The notes under the pieces were generated by a model. That model did no database searches. It saw only the letters and a list, made by a program, of their open reading frames with translations, and had not been told where the DNA came from. Of a stretch of 64,000 nt of DNA, positions 15,518 to 24,327 are shown piece by piece. A program made the translations under genes and the position numbers. The stretch's first letter is position 1. The number at the start of each line of letters is the position of its first letter. This stretch comes from Bacteroides pyogenes_A (GTDB lineage: Bacteria > Bacteroidota > Bacteroidia > Bacteroidales > Bacteroidaceae). Location of the stretch: NCBI RefSeq assembly GCF_048595595.1, contig NZ_CP184347.1. The stretch is one strand, 5' to 3'.

Positions 15518-16843
15518 ATGAAAAATACACCTATCGAACGAAACATCATTGATAATGCCATTGATGAACTTCAAATTGCAGACTTCTCCAAAGCTACTAT
15601 CCGGGAAGTAAAGGCAATTGCTTCAAAAGCCGAAACCGAATCGGGCGTAGAATTTATAAAAATGGAGATGGGAGTGCCCGGACTGCCCCCTTCATCCGTA
15701 GGAGTAAAAGCGGAAATCGAAGCCTTGCAAAGAGGAGTGGCAAGCCTTTATCCGGATATCAACGGAGTACCGGAACTGAAGAAGGCGGCTTCCGATTTTA
15801 TCAAGGCTTTTATCAATGCAGAAGTCAGCCCCGAAGGATGCGTACCTGTCACCGGATCGATGCAGGGAACATTCGCTTCTTTTCTGGCTTGCAGCCAATG
15901 CAATGAAAAGAAAGACACGATTTTGTTTATCGACCCCGGCTTTCCTGTACAGAAGCAACAGCTGACCGTAATGGGGCAAAAGTACGAAACGTTCGATGTG
16001 TACGACTACCGCGGCGAAAGGCTGAAAGACAAACTGGAAAGCTATATGAAAAAAGGAAATATATCGGCTGTCATCTATTCCAATCCGAACAATCCGAGCT
16101 GGATCTGCCTGAAAGACGAAGAGTTGCGGATTATCGGCGAACTTGCTACCCGGTATGATGTAATCGTACTCGAAGATCTGGCCTATTTTGCCATGGATTT
16201 CCGAAAAGACCTGAGCAAGCCTTACCAACCTCCTTTCCAACCCTCGATAGCTCATTATACGGATCATTACATCTTGCTTATCTCCGGTTCGAAAGCTTTC
16301 AGTTATGCCGGACAACGAATAGGTGTAAGCTGCATTTCCGACAAACTTTATCACCGTAAATACCCGACACTGACGAAGCGATACGGCGGGGGGAGTTTCG
16401 GGACAGTGTTTATCCACCGTATTCTTTACGCGCTTTCTTCCGGAACGAGCCATTCGGCACAATATGCCATGACGGCCATGCTGAGGGCAGCCGGTGAGGG
16501 GCGATACAATTTCCTCGAAGAAGTCAGAGTATATGGTGAAAGAGCACAGAAACTAAAAGAGATATTCATCCGCCATGGGTTTCATCTGGTATATGACAAA
16601 GACTTGGACGACCCGGTTGCCGACGGATTTTATTTCACCATCGGCTATCCTGGCATGAGCAGCGGAGAACTCGCCCAAGAATTGATGTATTACGGGGTAA
16701 GCGCCATCTCACTGGTCACCACGGGAAGCCATCAGGAAGGGCTGCGCGCCTGCACTTCCTTCATCAAAGATCACCAATACGCCCAACTCGAAGAGCGTAT
16801 GAAACTTTTTGCCGAAAACCATCCCGTCAATCAATCGCTGTGA
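15518..16843 (+). CDS. pyridoxal phosphate-dependent aminotransferase, class I/II
   Basis: The 441-aa cytosolic enzyme has the fold-type I aminotransferase plan. It shows the substrate-side motif LYPDINGVPELKKA (about 85-98), a PLP phosphate loop (VPVTGSMQGTFASF), the Asn of YSNPNNPSW, the Asp-Tyr pair in VLEDLAYFAMD and the Schiff-base Lys in ISGSKAFSYAGQRIG (about 253-267). It transfers amino groups between an amino acid and a 2-oxo acid, but the substrate cannot be decided. The start is chosen from the promoter position. It is a single-gene unit closed by a terminator. Confidence 0.9.
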   Translation: MKNTPIERNIIDNAIDELQIADFSKATIREVKAIASKAETESGVEFIKMEMGVPGLPPSSVGVKAEIEALQRGVASLYPDINGVPELKKAASDFIKAFINAEVSPEGCVPVTGSMQGTFASFLACSQCNEKKDTILFIDPGFPVQKQQLTVMGQKYETFDVYDYRGERLKDKLESYMKKGNISAVIYSNPNNPSWICLKDEELRIIGELATRYDVIVLEDLAYFAMDFRKDLSKPYQPPFQPSIAHYTDHYILLISGSKAFSYAGQRIGVSCISDKLYHRKYPTLTKRYGGGSFGTVFIHRILYALSSGTSHSAQYAMTAMLRAAGEGRYNFLEEVRVYGERAQKLKEIFIRHGFHLVYDKDLDDPVADGFYFTIGYPGMSSGELAQELMYYGVSAISLVTTGSHQEGLRACTSFIKDHQYAQLEERMKLFAENHPVNQSL

Positions 16844-16876
16844 AGAATGAAGAGCTCCATAAAGCATTTATGATAT

Positions 16877-16912
16877 AAAAAACGGAAAAAATCTTCTTTT
16901 TTCCGTTTTTTT
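16877..16912 (+). terminator. intrinsic terminator after the aminotransferase gene
   Basis: AAAAACGGAAAAAA and TTTTTTCCGTTTTT are complementary around a short TCTTC loop and run into T residues. Confidence 0.8.
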
Positions 16913-16927
16913 TCATAAATTAGTGGC

Positions 16928-17518
16928 ATGAATAGCGAGTCCGACATATTTAAAATTCAATCCAACAATGTAGTTCCTGCACGAGGGAAGGTGCTGATAT
17001 CCGAACCCTTCCTGCGAGACACCACCTTCGGGCGGTCTGTTATATTATTGATAGACCATAGTAACGAGGGGAGCATGGGACTTATTATCAACAAGCAATT
17101 GCCTCTTTGCCTGAACGACATTATCAAAGAGTTGAAGTACGAGGATGAAATACCATTGTATAAAGGAGGTCCCGTGGCTACAGACACGCTGTTTTTCATT
17201 CACACTTTGCCCGACATATCCGGATCGCTATCCATAAACAAAGGACTCTATCTGAACGGCGACTTCGACGAAATAAAAAAATACATTCTGCAAGGCAATA
17301 AGGTAAACAACCGAATCCGTTTCTTTTTGGGATATTCCGGTTGGGAGAGCGATCAATTGGACTCTGAAATCAAAGAGAACACCTGGCTTATATCCAAGGA
17401 AGACAATGCTTATCTCATGAGGGAAGACATAAAAGACATGTGGAAAAGGTCGCTCGAAAAATTAGGGAGCAAGTATGAGACATGGGCCCGTTTTCCGCAA
17501 GTGCCCACACTCAACTGA
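16928..17518 (+). CDS. YqgE/AlgH family protein (DUF179)
   Basis: The 196-aa cytosolic protein matches the family from end to end. It has VLISEPFLRDTTFGRSVILLIDHSNEGSMGLIINKQL (near the N-terminus), YKGGPVATDTLFFIH in the middle and FFLGYSGWESDQLDSEIKENTWL (about 136-158). Members are widely conserved but of uncertain biochemical function, with a regulatory role proposed for AlgH in pseudomonads. It ends head to tail against the acetyltransferase gene on the other strand with no bases between the stops. Confidence 0.93.
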   Translation: MNSESDIFKIQSNNVVPARGKVLISEPFLRDTTFGRSVILLIDHSNEGSMGLIINKQLPLCLNDIIKELKYEDEIPLYKGGPVATDTLFFIHTLPDISGSLSINKGLYLNGDFDEIKKYILQGNKVNNRIRFFLGYSGWESDQLDSEIKENTWLISKEDNAYLMREDIKDMWKRSLEKLGSKYETWARFPQVPTLN

Positions 17519-18070
17519 TTACTTCCCGCTTTCCTTTCTTTTCGGATTCAAAAACTGAAGAAATGCTACATCTTTATATACTCCCCCCATCTGCAACCAA
17601 TCTTTCAATGTGCCCGTTTGGGTGAAACCGCAAGAGACAAAGAGATCGATACAGTCTTCATTGTCAACAGCGACATGGGCATAGAGTTGCTTTAACGATA
17701 AGAACTCAAAAGCATATTCGCAAAGCAGCTTCAGCGCATCGGCCGCATATCCCTGTCCTCGGAAATGACGGCACAAAGCAATCCCCACTTCGCCACGCGA
17801 GTGGAGAGGAACAAAGTCGGTAATGTCGATTGTTCCCAATACACGGTAGTCGGAGCGGCGAACAATCATCAAACGCAGTTGCTTGTCGGCAAAAACATCG
17901 CATTGCGAGTTTTCGATGTATTGGCGCAACACATAGCGGGAATAAGGCACTGTGAAATTACTTATATCCCACATAAGAGGATCGTTCTCCATTTCATACA
18001 TAATGTTCAGATCCTCCGGTTCCACGGCGCGAAGGATAATTCTGTCGCTCGTCAAAAACGCTTTTTTCAT
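17519..18070 (-). CDS. GNAT-family N-acetyltransferase (RimJ/RimL-like)
   Basis: This 183-aa protein starts with the RimL-like pattern TSDRIILRAVEPEDLNIMYEMENDP. Acetyl-CoA binding is indicated by the V-x-R-G-x-G-x-A type loop in EVGIALCRHFRGQGYAADALKLLCEYAF (about 113-140), and the C-terminal NEDCIDLFVSCGFTQTGTLKDWL is typical of this group. The acceptor, a protein N-terminus or small amine, is unknown. It is followed upstream on the same strand by a membrane protein gene only 6 bp away, so the two are probably co-transcribed. Confidence 0.9.
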   Translation of the reverse strand: MKKAFLTSDRIILRAVEPEDLNIMYEMENDPLMWDISNFTVPYSRYVLRQYIENSQCDVFADKQLRLMIVRRSDYRVLGTIDITDFVPLHSRGEVGIALCRHFRGQGYAADALKLLCEYAFEFLSLKQLYAHVAVDNEDCIDLFVSCGFTQTGTLKDWLQMGGVYKDVAFLQFLNPKRKESGK

Positions 18071-18076
18071 ACTCTT

Positions 18077-18526
18077 CTATTCTTCATTGATATGCAGTTC
18101 GTTGCGAAGCCTCTTCTCTCCCGGCAGGCAAAAGAGCGAAGCCGTCAGCCCGATGAGCATACATAAATTTCCCGTATTGCTGAGCGTCAAATAATAGCAT
18201 AGCAGGTTGAACAAAACAACCACCTCAAGAATTCCCAAACGAACGATGCTCCACAACACATAGCGCTTTAAGGCCAGCGTAACGGTGAGCTCGTTTATCT
18301 TGTTCTTCAACACCATGCTGAACAGCTTCAACGACAGCGGTACACAGACTGCCGTCAATAGGATGCCGATGGTCTCTAAATAATATACGGCTTCGGCATC
18401 ATCCGCCAGCCCCCCGACCGGCATCAGCTCCAACTCCCCCGCCCCCATCAGAAAAGCCGGAAGTACCCAAAAGAAAATATAACTGATGTTCAAGCTCCTG
18501 ACAGCGCGTTTTATCTGTTTTTTCAT
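18077..18526 (-). CDS. conserved membrane protein of unknown function
   Basis: The 149-aa protein has four likely TM segments (about residues 15-30, 50-70, 92-112 and 118-135) and a charged C-terminus (GEKRLRNELHINEE). No family could be named with confidence. It starts 25 bp after the end of recR and ends 6 bp before the acetyltransferase, in a minus-strand run that probably forms one transcript. Confidence 0.75.
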   Translation of the reverse strand: MKKQIKRAVRSLNISYIFFWVLPAFLMGAGELELMPVGGLADDAEAVYYLETIGILLTAVCVPLSLKLFSMVLKNKINELTVTLALKRYVLWSIVRLGILEVVVLFNLLCYYLTLSNTGNLCMLIGLTASLFCLPGEKRLRNELHINEE

Positions 18527-18551
18527 GATTCGTTTGAATAGTTAATGCGAT

Positions 18552-19169
18552 CTATATGGTTCCGGTAAAGAGAGTCCGGTTCACTATGCTACGTCCCAAC
18601 GTTACCTCATCGGCATATTCCAGTTCATCGCCCACAGAAATTCCACGCGCAATGACACTCAGCCTGACGTTCATCTTCTCCAGTTTGCGGTAAATATAAA
18701 AGTTTGTCGTATCCCCCTCCATTGTCGTGCTCAGAGCCAGAATCACTTCTTCGACACCTCCCGCTGCCACGCGTTTCACAAGGCTGTCTATTTGCAAATC
18801 GCCCGGTCCTACCCCGTCCATCGGCGAAATGACTCCTCCCAACACGTGGTAGAGCCCGCGGTATTGCTGGGTAGCTTCCACCGCCATCACATCGCGAATG
18901 TTCTCCACCACACAAACCGTTGAAGCGTCGCGCTGGGGATTGGCGCAGATGCGGCAGGTTTCCGTGTCCGAAATGTTATGGCACACATTGCAATACTTCA
19001 CTTCGCGTTTCAGCGTAACGATGGCATTTCCAAAAGCCTCTACGGCAGACGCGTCCTGGCGGAGCAGATGCAGTACGAGCCGCATCGCCGTTTTGCGTCC
19101 CACACCGGGAAGCTTGGAAAATTCGCTTACCGCCTTTTCGAGTAATACAGAAGGATATTGTTGGCTCAT
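18552..19169 (-). CDS. recR: recombination mediator RecR
   Basis: The 205-aa protein is counted from MSQQYPSVLLEKAVSEF, the normal RecR start; an upstream start at 19205 lies inside the promoter. It has the HhH segment LPGVGRKTAMRLVLHLL, a four-Cys zinc finger (CNVCHNISDTETCRICANP) and a Toprim domain with CVVENIRDVMAVE and GGVISPMDGVGPGDL. RecR acts with RecO and RecF to load RecA on gapped DNA. The -7 box at 19203-19210 is its promoter. Confidence 0.95.
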   Translation of the reverse strand: MSQQYPSVLLEKAVSEFSKLPGVGRKTAMRLVLHLLRQDASAVEAFGNAIVTLKREVKYCNVCHNISDTETCRICANPQRDASTVCVVENIRDVMAVEATQQYRGLYHVLGGVISPMDGVGPGDLQIDSLVKRVAAGGVEEVILALSTTMEGDTTNFYIYRKLEKMNVRLSVIARGISVGDELEYADEVTLGRSIVNRTLFTGTI

Positions 19170-19202
19170 AAACGTTGAATGGTCTTTCTTTACTTTGGGG
19201 CA

Positions 19203-19273
19203 CAAAGATACGGATATTGTTTTTAAAACCTATCTACTGCGAAAGCTATTTATCAATAAAAGTATTACCTTTG
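19203..19273. promoter_or_regulatory. divergent promoters of recR and engB
   Basis: Minus-strand TATCTTTG (19210-19203) precedes recR by 34 nt. Plus-strand TACCTTTG (19266-19273) faces the GTP-binding protein gene, giving it a leader of about 100 nt. Confidence 0.6.
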
Positions 19274-19379
19274 CACAGTTATTCCGCTTGCCTCCGGTCA
19301 GAAGAAAGACGAACAACAGCAGCGGCAGAATGCCGGGAAACACCGGAGAACAAAAAAATACATTACATAAATTATCGAT

Positions 19380-19985
19380 ATGGAAATAACAAACGCTGAA
19401 TTTATAATAAGCAATACGGACGTGAAGAAATGTCCTGAAGGAGTTTTCCCCGAATACGCATTCATCGGCCGTTCGAATGTAGGAAAATCAAGCCTGATCA
19501 ATATGCTCACCGGACGAAAAGGGTTGGCCATGACCTCATCCACTCCGGGAAAAACGATGCTGATCAACCATTTTCTCATCAACAAAAGCTGGTATCTGGT
19601 CGACCTGCCCGGTTACGGATACGCACGGCGCGGACAAAAAGGACAGGAACAGATACGCACAATCATCGAAGATTACATATTGGAACGGGAGCAGATGACG
19701 AATCTCTTCGTTCTGATAGACAGCCGGCTCGCTCCCCAGCCCATCGATCTGGAATTTATGGAATGGTTGGGCGAAAACGGCATTCCTTTCTCCATCATCT
19801 TTACCAAAGCCGACAAACTGAAAGGAGGGCGGCTGAAGATGAATATCAACGCTTATCTGCAAGAAATGAGAAAACAGTGGGAAGACCTCCCCCCCCATTT
19901 CATTTCTTCATCGGAAAACCGTACCGGACGCACCGAAATATTAGACTATATTGAAAATATCAACAAAGAACTCAACGCCAAATAA
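19380..19985 (+). CDS. engB: ribosome biogenesis GTP-binding protein YihA/YsxC (EngB)
   Basis: The 201-aa GTPase carries G1 GRSNVGKSSL (about 31-40), G3 DLPGYG (about 76-81), G4 TKAD (about 142-145) and the G5 region ISSSENRTG. The EngB-specific EYAFIGRSNVGKSS and VDLPGYGYARRG phrases fix the family. It is required for large ribosomal subunit assembly in other bacteria. The DUF4923 gene starts 1 bp after its stop, so they share a transcript. Confidence 0.95.
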   Translation: MEITNAEFIISNTDVKKCPEGVFPEYAFIGRSNVGKSSLINMLTGRKGLAMTSSTPGKTMLINHFLINKSWYLVDLPGYGYARRGQKGQEQIRTIIEDYILEREQMTNLFVLIDSRLAPQPIDLEFMEWLGENGIPFSIIFTKADKLKGGRLKMNINAYLQEMRKQWEDLPPHFISSSENRTGRTEILDYIENINKELNAK

Positions 19986-19986
19986 A

Positions 19987-20589
19987 ATGAAAAAAAACAC
20001 TGCCTGCCTTGCATTTATCGCATTCTTCTTATTGCTGTCGGCAAATTGCCATGCCCAATCGTGGAAAGACCTGCTCGGCAAAGACAACATCTCGAAAGTC
20101 GTAGAAGCCGTGACGGGACAAACGTCTACGAAGGTCGACCTGACAGGAACATGGAGCTATGAAAGTTCGGCCGTTGAATTCAAGTCGGAAAACCTGTTGA
20201 TGAAAGCCGGAGGGATGGCGGCGGCAACGATGGCGGAAAGCAAACTGAACGAACAACTGGGTAAAGTGGGAATCAGAGCCGGACAAATGAGCTTTACGTT
20301 CAATTCCGACAGCACGTTTGTAAGCAAAGTAGGAGGCCGTACCATGAAAGGTACCTACTCTTACGACTCTTCAACCAAACGAGTGCAGCTGAAGTTTCTG
20401 AAGCTGCTGAACATGTATGCCAAAGTAAACTACAGACCCGGCTCTATGGAACTGCTGTTCAACTCCGATAAACTGTTGAAACTGATGACCTTCATCGGGA
20501 GCAACACGAACAATACCGCAATAAGAAGCGTTAGTTCGCTGGCAAAGAATTACGACGGAATGATGCTTGGATTCGGCATGAAAAAATAG
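19987..20589 (+). CDS. DUF4923-like secreted protein
   Basis: This 200-aa protein is taken from MKKNTACLAFIAFFLLLSANCHAQ, a typical Sec signal peptide cleaved after CHAQ. The mature part starts SWKDLLGKDNISKVVEAVTG and then LTGTWSYESSAVEFKSENLLMKAGG, a lipocalin-like beginning to a beta-rich fold that is characteristic of DUF4923 in Bacteroidetes. Periplasmic or outer-membrane location is inferred. Function is unknown. Repeated terminator-like sequences follow it. Confidence 0.8.
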   Translation: MKKNTACLAFIAFFLLLSANCHAQSWKDLLGKDNISKVVEAVTGQTSTKVDLTGTWSYESSAVEFKSENLLMKAGGMAAATMAESKLNEQLGKVGIRAGQMSFTFNSDSTFVSKVGGRTMKGTYSYDSSTKRVQLKFLKLLNMYAKVNYRPGSMELLFNSDKLLKLMTFIGSNTNNTAIRSVSSLAKNYDGMMLGFGMKK

Positions 20590-20633
20590 CCCGGAAACCT
20601 TGAGCGAAACACATCGAGACGATCTAAAAAAAA

Positions 20634-20717
20634 GCCCGCCGCCTTTGAAAAAAACACGGCGGGCTTTGAAATCAAACACGGCCGGCTTTGAAAAAAAACA
20701 CGGCCGGCTTTTTTTTC
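20634..20717. repeat. tandem 21-22 bp GC-rich hairpin repeats
   Basis: Three units of the form TTTGAAA-A-rich-CACGGC(G/C)GGC follow a GCCCGCCG start and end in a run of eight T residues. Neighbouring units pair as stems, so the block should act as a multi-hairpin terminator for the engB-DUF4923 transcript. The first unit (20644-20664) occurs again in inverse orientation at 33538-33558. Confidence 0.7.
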
Positions 20718-20851
20718 AGGCAATATAACGTAATTATTGCATTCGACAAATCTTCTCCGAAAAGCTCATTCTTCCTATATAAAAACACGCCGGAAAAACC
20801 TGTTTAAATCTATTTGACAATCAATATACTTTATTTTCAGATAAAAAACCT

Positions 20852-20859
20852 TACCTTTG
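20852..20859 (+). promoter_or_regulatory. -7 box of the DUF1573 gene
   Basis: TACCTTTG matches the consensus 32 nt upstream of the start codon. The rest of the 302-bp gap from 20590 holds the hairpin repeats and no gene. Confidence 0.6.
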
Positions 20860-20891
20860 CACGTTGTAAATTATAAATTAAGAAAAGAACA

Positions 20892-21278
20892 ATGAAAAAG
20901 ATAGTTTCTTTAATCGCCCTATTGGCGATAAGCATCGGTTTCACATTCGCTCAAACCAATGCGAATATCAAGTTCGATAAAACGACACACAACTTCGGAA
21001 AATTCTCGGAAAACAGTCCGGTAGTAACGTGCACATTCACATTCACCAACATCGGAGACGCTCCTCTTGTCATTCATCAGGCAGTGGCATCCTGCGGATG
21101 TGCTGTTCCGGAATACACCAAAGAGCCGATCATGCCCGGAAAGAAAGGGAACATTAAGGTAACTTACAACGGAACAGGAAAATATCCGGGACACTTCAAG
21201 AAGTCGATTACCCTGCGCACCAATGCGAAAACAGAAATGGTGCGGCTCTACATCGAAGGTGAAATGGAGGCAAAATAG
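20892..21278 (+). CDS. DUF1573 domain secreted protein
   Basis: The 128-aa protein has a signal peptide (MKKIVSLIALLAISIGFTFAQ) and a single Ig-like DUF1573 domain: IKFDKTTHNFGKFSENSPVVTCTFTFTNIGDAPLVI, then ASCGCAVPEYTKEPIMPGKKGNIKVTYN. The SCGC cysteine pair is the family hallmark. These proteins are abundant in the periplasm of Bacteroidetes and their role is not known. It has its own promoter and terminator. Confidence 0.9.
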   Translation: MKKIVSLIALLAISIGFTFAQTNANIKFDKTTHNFGKFSENSPVVTCTFTFTNIGDAPLVIHQAVASCGCAVPEYTKEPIMPGKKGNIKVTYNGTGKYPGHFKKSITLRTNAKTEMVRLYIEGEMEAK

Positions 21279-21307
21279 CATAGAATGTAAAAAACAACCT
21301 ATATCGT

Positions 21308-21338
21308 AAAGGAGAATCTTTTGATTCTCCTTTTTTTT
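21308..21338 (+). terminator. intrinsic terminator after the DUF1573 gene
   Basis: AAAGGAGAATC and GATTCTCCTTT pair with a TTTT loop and are followed by a T run. Confidence 0.88.
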
Positions 21339-21439
21339 TGCTTACTTTGGAGCTTGAAAAAACATTCAACAGACCGATGCTCCAATGACCGAAAACAGCA
21401 TTGGATACATTGACAGAATCAGCAAACAATAAAAGTAGT

Positions 21440-23428
21440 ATGAAACAGGAAGAAGAAAAAATTGCCGGATTGCCCGAGAACGCGTTCAGAGAATTGAAGC
21501 CGGGCGAAGTTTACTCACCCTTGATGAAGCCTTCGGGCAATTATCCGGAAGTCAATTTATGGTCGGTGACATGGGGAATTGCCATGGCTATCCTCTTCTC
21601 TGCCGCAGCCGCCTATCTTGGGCTGAAAGTGGGACAGGTTTTCGAAGCCGCCATACCCATTGCAATCATAGCCGTAGGAGTTTCGGGAGCAGCAAAAAGA
21701 AAAAACGCATTGGGAGAGAACGTAATCATACAATCTATCGGAGCTTGCTCCGGTGTCATTGTAGCCGGCGCCATATTCACCCTCCCGGCACTCTATATTC
21801 TTCAAGCCAAATATCCCGAAATGACGGTGACTTTCATGCAAGTATTCATCAGTTCGCTGTTGGGCGGCGTATTGGGAATTTTATTCCTGATTCCTTTCCG
21901 CAAATACTTCGTAAGCGACATGCACGGTAAGTATCCTTTTCCTGAAGCCACCGCAACGACTCAGGTATTGGTTTCGGGCGAAAAAGGCGGAAACCAGGCG
22001 AAACCTTTGCTGATGGCGGGAATCATCGGCGGTTTATACGACTTTGCAGTGGCTACCTTCGGATGGTGGAACGAAAACTTCACAACGCGTGTATGCGGCA
22101 TCGGAGAGACATTGGCAGAAAAGGCCAAGCTGGTATTCAAAGTAAATACCGGCGCGGCTGTTCTCGGACTCGGATATATCGTCGGCTTAAAATACGCCTC
22201 TATCATATGCGCCGGTTCGTTGGCGGTATGGTGGATCATCATTCCGGGCATGTCGGCTCTTTGGGGCGACAGCGTACTGAACGCATGGAACCCTGAAATC
22301 ACCGCTACGGTAGGCATGATGAGCCCCGAAGAGATATTCAAGCATTATGCCAAAAGCATCGGTATAGGCGGCATCGCTATGGCAGGCGTCATCGGCATCA
22401 TCCGCTCGTGGGGAATCATCAAAAGCGCCGTCGGGCTGGCAGCCAAAGAGATGGGCGGAAAAAGCGATGTGAAAACGAGCATTGTGCGTACACAACGGGA
22501 CCTGTCGATGAAAGTCATCGCCATCGGCTCCATATTGACGCTGATTTTAGTGGTGCTCTTTTTCTATTTCGACGTAATGCACGGGAATATGTTGCACACC
22601 CTGGTCGCCATTCTACTGGTGGCGGTCATCGCTTTCCTCTTTACAACGGTGGCAGCCAACGCAATTGCCATCGTAGGAACCAATCCGGTATCGGGCATGA
22701 CACTGATGACATTGATTCTGGCATCGGTGGTGATGGTTGCATTCGGGCTGAAAGGTCCTTCGGGAATGGTGGCGGCTCTCGTAATGGGCGGCGTGGTGTG
22801 TACGGCCCTTTCCATGGCAGGCGGTTTCATTACTGATCTGAAGATAGGATATTGGCTGGGAAGCACCCCAGCCAAGCAGGAGGCATGGAAGTTTCTGGGC
22901 ACTATCGTATCGGCGGCAACCGTAGGCGGCGTAATGATTATATTGAATAAAACGTACGGATTCACAAGCGGCGCTCTGGCAGCACCGCAAGCCAATGCGA
23001 TGGCGGCAGTGATCGAGCCGTTGATGAGCGGAGTCGGAGCTCCTTGGCTGCTATATGGCATCGGAGCGATACTGGCAATCGTACTGACTCTTTTCAGGAT
23101 ACCGGCATTAGCCTTCGCCCTCGGAATGTTCATCCCGTTGGAGCTGAACGTCCCACTGGTTGTCGGAGGAGCGGTCAACTGGTATGTGACAACTCGCAGT
23201 AAAGAAACGGCACTGAATACGCAACGGGGCGAAAAAGGAACCCTGTTGGCTTCCGGATTCATCGCCGGCGGCGCGCTCATGGGCGTAGTCAGTGCGGCAA
23301 TGCGTTTCGGCGGTATCAATTTAGTTAACGAGGCCTGGCTGAACAACACTTGGTCGGAAGTATTGGCATTGGGATCATACGCGCTGTTGATTCTATATTT
23401 CATCAAAGCATCTATGAAAGTGAGATAA
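21440..23428 (+). CDS. OPT-family oligopeptide transporter
   Basis: The 662-aa integral membrane protein is counted from the ATG at 21440 (MKQEEEKIAGLPENAFREL). An in-frame TTG at 21401 is a weaker start. About 14-16 hydrophobic segments are evident, and the YPFPEATATTQVL stretch (about 163-175) and NPVSGMTLMT are typical of the OPT superfamily. Bacterial members import short peptides or metal chelates by proton symport; the substrate here is not known. It is followed 2 bp later by a DUF1460 amidase-like gene, which hints at peptide or cell-wall fragment recycling. Confidence 0.92.
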   Translation: MKQEEEKIAGLPENAFRELKPGEVYSPLMKPSGNYPEVNLWSVTWGIAMAILFSAAAAYLGLKVGQVFEAAIPIAIIAVGVSGAAKRKNALGENVIIQSIGACSGVIVAGAIFTLPALYILQAKYPEMTVTFMQVFISSLLGGVLGILFLIPFRKYFVSDMHGKYPFPEATATTQVLVSGEKGGNQAKPLLMAGIIGGLYDFAVATFGWWNENFTTRVCGIGETLAEKAKLVFKVNTGAAVLGLGYIVGLKYASIICAGSLAVWWIIIPGMSALWGDSVLNAWNPEITATVGMMSPEEIFKHYAKSIGIGGIAMAGVIGIIRSWGIIKSAVGLAAKEMGGKSDVKTSIVRTQRDLSMKVIAIGSILTLILVVLFFYFDVMHGNMLHTLVAILLVAVIAFLFTTVAANAIAIVGTNPVSGMTLMTLILASVVMVAFGLKGPSGMVAALVMGGVVCTALSMAGGFITDLKIGYWLGSTPAKQEAWKFLGTIVSAATVGGVMIILNKTYGFTSGALAAPQANAMAAVIEPLMSGVGAPWLLYGIGAILAIVLTLFRIPALAFALGMFIPLELNVPLVVGGAVNWYVTTRSKETALNTQRGEKGTLLASGFIAGGALMGVVSAAMRFGGINLVNEAWLNNTWSEVLALGSYALLILYFIKASMKVR

Positions 23429-23430
23429 AC

Positions 23431-24327
23431 ATGAAAAAGATTTTAGCTGTTATCGTACTGCTTGCAACAGAAATGACTTTTGCACAGCAACCTGCCGGGG
23501 CGGTTTCGCACTCCGGAAGCGGGTATTGCAAGCAAAAGACCGAGGGCATCTTGCGAACCGCCGGAAGCGCTTTACACTCCGCAGGCGGTTCCGCTCCAAA
23601 CGTGGCAATGGACAGCAATGGGCAAACAAACCCGATGCTCAAAATCGGAAAGAGATATCTCGGAACAACGTATGTAGCCCATACGCTCGACCGAAATACG
23701 GAAGAAAAACTGGTGGTTCAACGCGATTCGGTCGACTGTCTGACGTTCGTCGAATACGTGACGGCAGAAGCGATGGGCCCGTGCTTTGACGAAAATCTTC
23801 AAAAGATACGCTACCGCGACGGCATTATCGACGGTTACCCCTCACGGCTGCACTACACATCCGACTGGATCGACAACGGTGTCCGCCACGGGCTCATAAA
23901 AGACATAACGGCAGAACATAGTCCGTACACCATCGAATTGTCGATATCGTATATGTCCGCCCATCCGCAGAAATACAAGCAATTGGCCGATTCGCCGGCG
24001 AATGTGGCGCGAATGGCGGCATACGAAAAAGCGCTCTCGGGGAAGAGCGTACACTGGTTGCCCAAAAACAAACTTCCCGATCAGGGACTTCCATGGATCA
24101 TGAACGGCGACATCATAGCATTCACCACATCTGTGAAAGGGCTCGACATCGCACATGTGGGAATAGCCCAATATATTCGCGGCAAATTGCATTTGCTGCA
24201 CGCTTCCTCTACGCAGAAGAAAGTAGTAACGAGTGAAAAGCCTGTCAGCAAGATGTTCGAAGACAATAAATCGTGGACGGGCATACGTGTCGTCCGAGTA
24301 CCTCAACCTTCAAAAAGCAGCTTATGA
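23431..24327 (+). CDS. DUF1460 (N-acetylmuramoyl-L-alanine amidase-like) secreted protein
   Basis: This 298-aa protein has a signal peptide (MKKILAVIVLLATEMTFAQQ). The mature part carries the DUF1460 core: GKRYLGTTYVAHTLD, SVDCLTFVEYVTA with the catalytic-type Cys (about residue 105), LHYTSDWIDNG and DIAHVGIAQYIRGKLHLLHAS with the His (about 250). The fold is NlpC/P60-like and some members are peptidoglycan amidases. Lying between the OPT transporter and a barrel protein, with 2-bp and 4-bp-overlap junctions, it may process muropeptides for import. Confidence 0.88.
   Translation: MKKILAVIVLLATEMTFAQQPAGAVSHSGSGYCKQKTEGILRTAGSALHSAGGSAPNVAMDSNGQTNPMLKIGKRYLGTTYVAHTLDRNTEEKLVVQRDSVDCLTFVEYVTAEAMGPCFDENLQKIRYRDGIIDGYPSRLHYTSDWIDNGVRHGLIKDITAEHSPYTIELSISYMSAHPQKYKQLADSPANVARMAAYEKALSGKSVHWLPKNKLPDQGLPWIMNGDIIAFTTSVKGLDIAHVGIAQYIRGKLHLLHASSTQKKVVTSEKPVSKMFEDNKSWTGIRVVRVPQPSKSSL

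Noticed and set aside
20634..20717. CRISPR array
   Set aside because: The units are 21-22 bp, adjoin with no unique spacers and form terminator hairpins; no cas gene is near.
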